From Thermoproteota archaeon (GTDB taxonomy: Archaea > Thermoproteota > Methanomethylicia > Methanomethylicales > Methanomethylicaceae): 5,221 nucleotides of DNA. The stretch covers positions 609 to 5,829 of the forward strand of contig QNVH01000046.1 of the NCBI GenBank assembly GCA_004347955.1, written 5' to 3'. The notes beneath the pieces are model-generated. The model saw only the letters and a program-made list of their open reading frames with translations. It did not search any database and was not told where the DNA came from. This document shows, piece by piece, positions 5,110 to 5,221 of this stretch (position 1 is the stretch's first letter; the number at the start of each line of letters is the position of its first letter). The position numbers were made by a program, and so were the translations under genes.

Positions 5110-5221
5110 TGGTAGAAGTTCGCTTGGGAAATGTTAAATTTGGCGACGTCCCGGTCATGATAGGCAGCCTGTTCTACAAATCGGACAGAAAGGTCATAGA
5201 CCACAAGAAGGGCGAGGTGAA
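5109..5221 (+). CDS. MtrH-like methyltransferase, N-terminal fragment (3' end outside window)
   Basis: Only 37 residues are visible. The sequence VRLGNVKFGDVPVMIGSLFY followed by a KKGE segment resembles the beginning of MtrH, the subunit of tetrahydromethanopterin S-methyltransferase that moves methyl between the pterin and a corrinoid, and of the related MtgA-like enzymes; MtrH typically has a V-x-I-G start, a G-x-I/L-F-Y segment and DEKKG. The ATG at 5109 shares its A with the TGA of the MetE-like gene (TGATG), and GGAG lies 11 bases upstream, which suggests coupled translation. It stands beside a corrinoid protein and a thiol methyltransferase rather than with other mtr genes. The family call rests on a short stretch, but the context supports it. 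Confidence 0.72.
   Translation, partial: MVEVRLGNVKFGDVPVMIGSLFYKSDRKVIDHKKGEV

Overview
The window looks archaeal. Its genes mix ATG and TTG starts, several preceded by GGAGGTG- or GGTGAT-type ribosome binding sites, and arginine (AGG/AGA) and isoleucine (ATA) codon use is typical of archaea. Intergenic regions carry AT-rich TATA-like elements. The gene set (archaeal-type TatD-like hydrolase, ACT protein plus ACT-phosphoserine phosphatase, small core MetE-like protein, stand-alone corrinoid protein, MtrH-like protein) fits an anaerobic, H4MPT- or folate-using archaeon. I cannot fix the lineage from this sequence alone; Bathyarchaeia- or Methanomethylicia-like groups are a guess.

Layout. Positions 1-3503 hold five genes on the minus strand. 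In transcription order these are a small ACT-domain protein (3503-3246), an ACT-containing phosphoserine phosphatase overlapping it (3262-2330), an SPL-like radical SAM protein (about 2242-1040), a thioredoxin with an N-terminal extension (1005-586), and the first 150 residues of a TatD-like metal-dependent hydrolase (452 to beyond position 1). Positions 3504-3589 are a divergent promoter region centred on a near-palindromic AT element. From 3590 rightward, on the plus strand, lies a tight three-gene cluster: a corrinoid (B12) protein, a short MetE-like zinc methyltransferase 5 bases downstream, and the start of an MtrH-like methyltransferase whose ATG overlaps the preceding stop codon and which runs out of the window.

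The plus-strand cluster is the most interesting part. It has the components for moving a methyl group between a pterin (MtrH-like protein), a protein-bound cobamide and a thiol (zinc MetE-like protein). This could be a folate-independent methionine synthase fed by its own corrinoid shuttle, or a soluble methyl-pterin:thiol system with another thiol. Two hallmark residues are changed: the Asp of the B12-binding DxHxxG motif is Gly, and the position expected for the Glu zinc ligand of MetE is Ser. The minus-strand genes look like ordinary housekeeping and redox functions. Serine made by SerB could supply one-carbon units to the methyl module, but that link is inference from proximity only.

No RNA gene, CRISPR array, insertion sequence or long repeat was seen, and there is no gene-free stretch longer than 300 bases.
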